In this document: piece after piece, positions 16,041 through 16,867 of the stretch | Layout: every line of letters begins with the position of its first letter | How positions within the stretch are numbered: position 1 is the first letter of the stretch | Assembly: GCA_900552415.1 (NCBI GenBank) | Contig: USAD01000020.1 | Coordinates: forward strand, 1-16,867 | Source of the DNA: an uncultured Parabacteroides sp. | Lineage (GTDB): Bacteria; Bacteroidota; Bacteroidia; Bacteroidales; Tannerellaceae | DNA: 16,867 bases | Direction: 5' to 3' | Made by a program: the position numbers and the translations under genes | The notes under the pieces: model-generated | Databases searched by the model: none | Told to the model about the DNA's origin: nothing | What the model saw: only the letters and a program-made list of their open reading frames with translations

Positions 16041-16072
16041 CAAATGTAGTGTTTTTGGTTGAGGCGATCAAA
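16041..16072 (-). promoter_or_regulatory. Consensus promoter of the 803-residue protein
   Basis: On the minus strand TTTG (16072-16069) is followed after exactly 20 bp by TACATTTG (16048-16041). This is a perfect match to the Bacteroidota TTTG-N19-21-TAnnTTTG promoter. Transcription would begin near 16035, giving a leader of roughly 40 nt before the ATG at 15993. Confidence 0.8.
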
Positions 16073-16201
16073 CCTGCTTATGTCGTAAGATGACAAGGAT
16101 GACCGGAAAGATTTGTCCGGATCGTTATGATTCTTAGGATTAAATCTTAACTTTACGGCCTTGAAGGTCGAAAAATGATTATGATTAAAACTTATATTGT
16201 T

Positions 16202-16867
16202 ATGAAAAATCGGTTGTTTATGGCGCTTATGTTCGGGTTCCTCCTGGTTGGACAGTCTCTTTGGGCTGGTAATTGGAAGGCGAAGCATGTCGTATTGATC
16301 GGCCTGGATGGCTGGGGTGCCTATAGTGTGGAAAAGGCGGAGATGCCCAATGTCAAACGGTTGATGGCGGAGGGCTCTTATACGTTGAAGAAGCGCTCGG
16401 TCCTGCCCTCCTCGAGCGCGGTCAACTGGGCATCGATGTATATGGGCGCCGGCCCGGAGCTGCATGGCTATACGGAATGGGGCTCGAAGGTGCCGGAGTT
16501 GCCATCGCGGGTGACGAACGACCATGGGATTTTCCCCACGGTATTCAGTCTGTTGAGAGAGGCCGCGCCTGAGGCGGAGATCGGCACGATCTATGAATGG
16601 GATGGCATTCGTTACGTGGTCGATACGTTGGCGATGAGCTATGAGAAGCATGTGACGGACAAGCCGGAGGTCTCGCGGGCGACGGCCCGTTACGCCGCCG
16701 AATACATCAAGCGTGCCCGACCGGCTTTGCTGAATATTGTTTTTGATGAGCCGGACCATGTAGGTCATGAGAAAGGACACGATACGGCGGATTATTACCG
16801 GAAGTTGGCAGAACTGGATGGCTACGTTGGACAAATCTTACAGGCTATTGATGAGGCTGGTATCCGT
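16202..16867 (+). CDS. Type I phosphodiesterase/alkaline phosphatase family protein, 3' end outside the window
   Basis: The first 222 residues are present and the frame is still open at the window end. The N-terminus from the ATG at 16202 is a signal peptide (about residues 1-22, MKNRLFMALMFGFLL). In-frame ATGs at 16175 and 16181 would add nine or seven residues and cannot be excluded. The protein belongs to the alkaline phosphatase superfamily, type I phosphodiesterase/nucleotide pyrophosphatase type. D36 in LIGLDGWG is the first metal ligand. S72 in LPSSSAVNW sits where the usual threonine nucleophile would be, with N75 conserved. D185 and H189 in FDEPDHVGHEKGH are further metal ligands. 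It probably hydrolyses phosphoesters or phosphodiesters outside the cytoplasm. It is divergent from the gene ending at 15993, with 208 bp between. TAACTTTA at 16148-16155 is a weak -7 candidate. Confidence 0.85.
   Translation, partial: MKNRLFMALMFGFLLVGQSLWAGNWKAKHVVLIGLDGWGAYSVEKAEMPNVKRLMAEGSYTLKKRSVLPSSSAVNWASMYMGAGPELHGYTEWGSKVPELPSRVTNDHGIFPTVFSLLREAAPEAEIGTIYEWDGIRYVVDTLAMSYEKHVTDKPEVSRATARYAAEYIKRARPALLNIVFDEPDHVGHEKGHDTADYYRKLAELDGYVGQILQAIDEAGIR

Noticed and set aside
16103..16120. CCGGA/TCCGG dyad in the divergent intergenic region as an operator
   Set aside because: The stem is only 5 bp with an 8-nt loop, which is expected by chance and has no supporting repeat nearby.
16022..16834. 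A 270-codon open frame on the minus strand
   Set aside because: It is antisense to the phosphodiesterase, which has clear metal-binding motifs, and crosses the divergent promoter region.

Overview
The window looks like chromosomal DNA from a member of the Bacteroidales, most likely Parabacteroides or a close relative; the genus is an inference. Three things point there: the sequences of RpoA and the ribosomal proteins, promoters of the Bacteroidota type (TTTG near -33, TAnnTTTG near -7) with few Shine-Dalgarno sites, and several secreted polysaccharide- and envelope-type enzymes. By eye, GC content is lower in the ribosomal region and higher in the enzyme region after about 5 kb.

Layout. Positions 9-2645 (+) hold the end of the alpha operon: rpsK, rpsD, rpoA and rplQ, closed by a strong terminator. 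A long two-tier RNA hairpin sits in the 127-bp gap before rpsD and is a good candidate for S4 feedback control. rplS (2810-3157) faces this operon, and a second, bidirectional terminator lies between them. At 3416-6418 (+) is a secreted fusion of a GH3 N-acetylglucosaminidase with a class C beta-lactamase-like serine hydrolase. A CobD/HisC-like PLP enzyme follows (6467-7495). Downstream of it is a 22-bp-period array of AGTACT palindromes, then a perfect 20-bp terminator stem. A small two-helix membrane protein (7721-7891, -), too short for ordinary ORF cut-offs, comes next, followed by a PlsC-like acyltransferase (8028-8768, +) and a secreted CBM9-like/GHL10-like glycosidase (8828-10876, +).

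From 10883 to 15993 three genes lie on the minus strand: a Wzi-family outer-membrane protein, a secreted alpha/beta hydrolase, and an 803-residue secreted protein with a probable TIM barrel that I cannot assign to a family. The last has a full-consensus promoter. Divergent from it is a type I phosphodiesterase/alkaline phosphatase family protein (16202 onward, +), cut off by the window edge.

The first part is core translation and transcription machinery. The rest reads as cell-envelope and glycan turnover: five of the eight larger proteins after rplS carry N-terminal signal peptides and a sixth (the truncated phosphodiesterase) probably does. There is no SusC/SusD pair, integrase, transposase, tRNA, rRNA or CRISPR array. 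The least explained signals are the AGTACT array, the rpsD leader hairpin, and the unclassified 803-residue protein.
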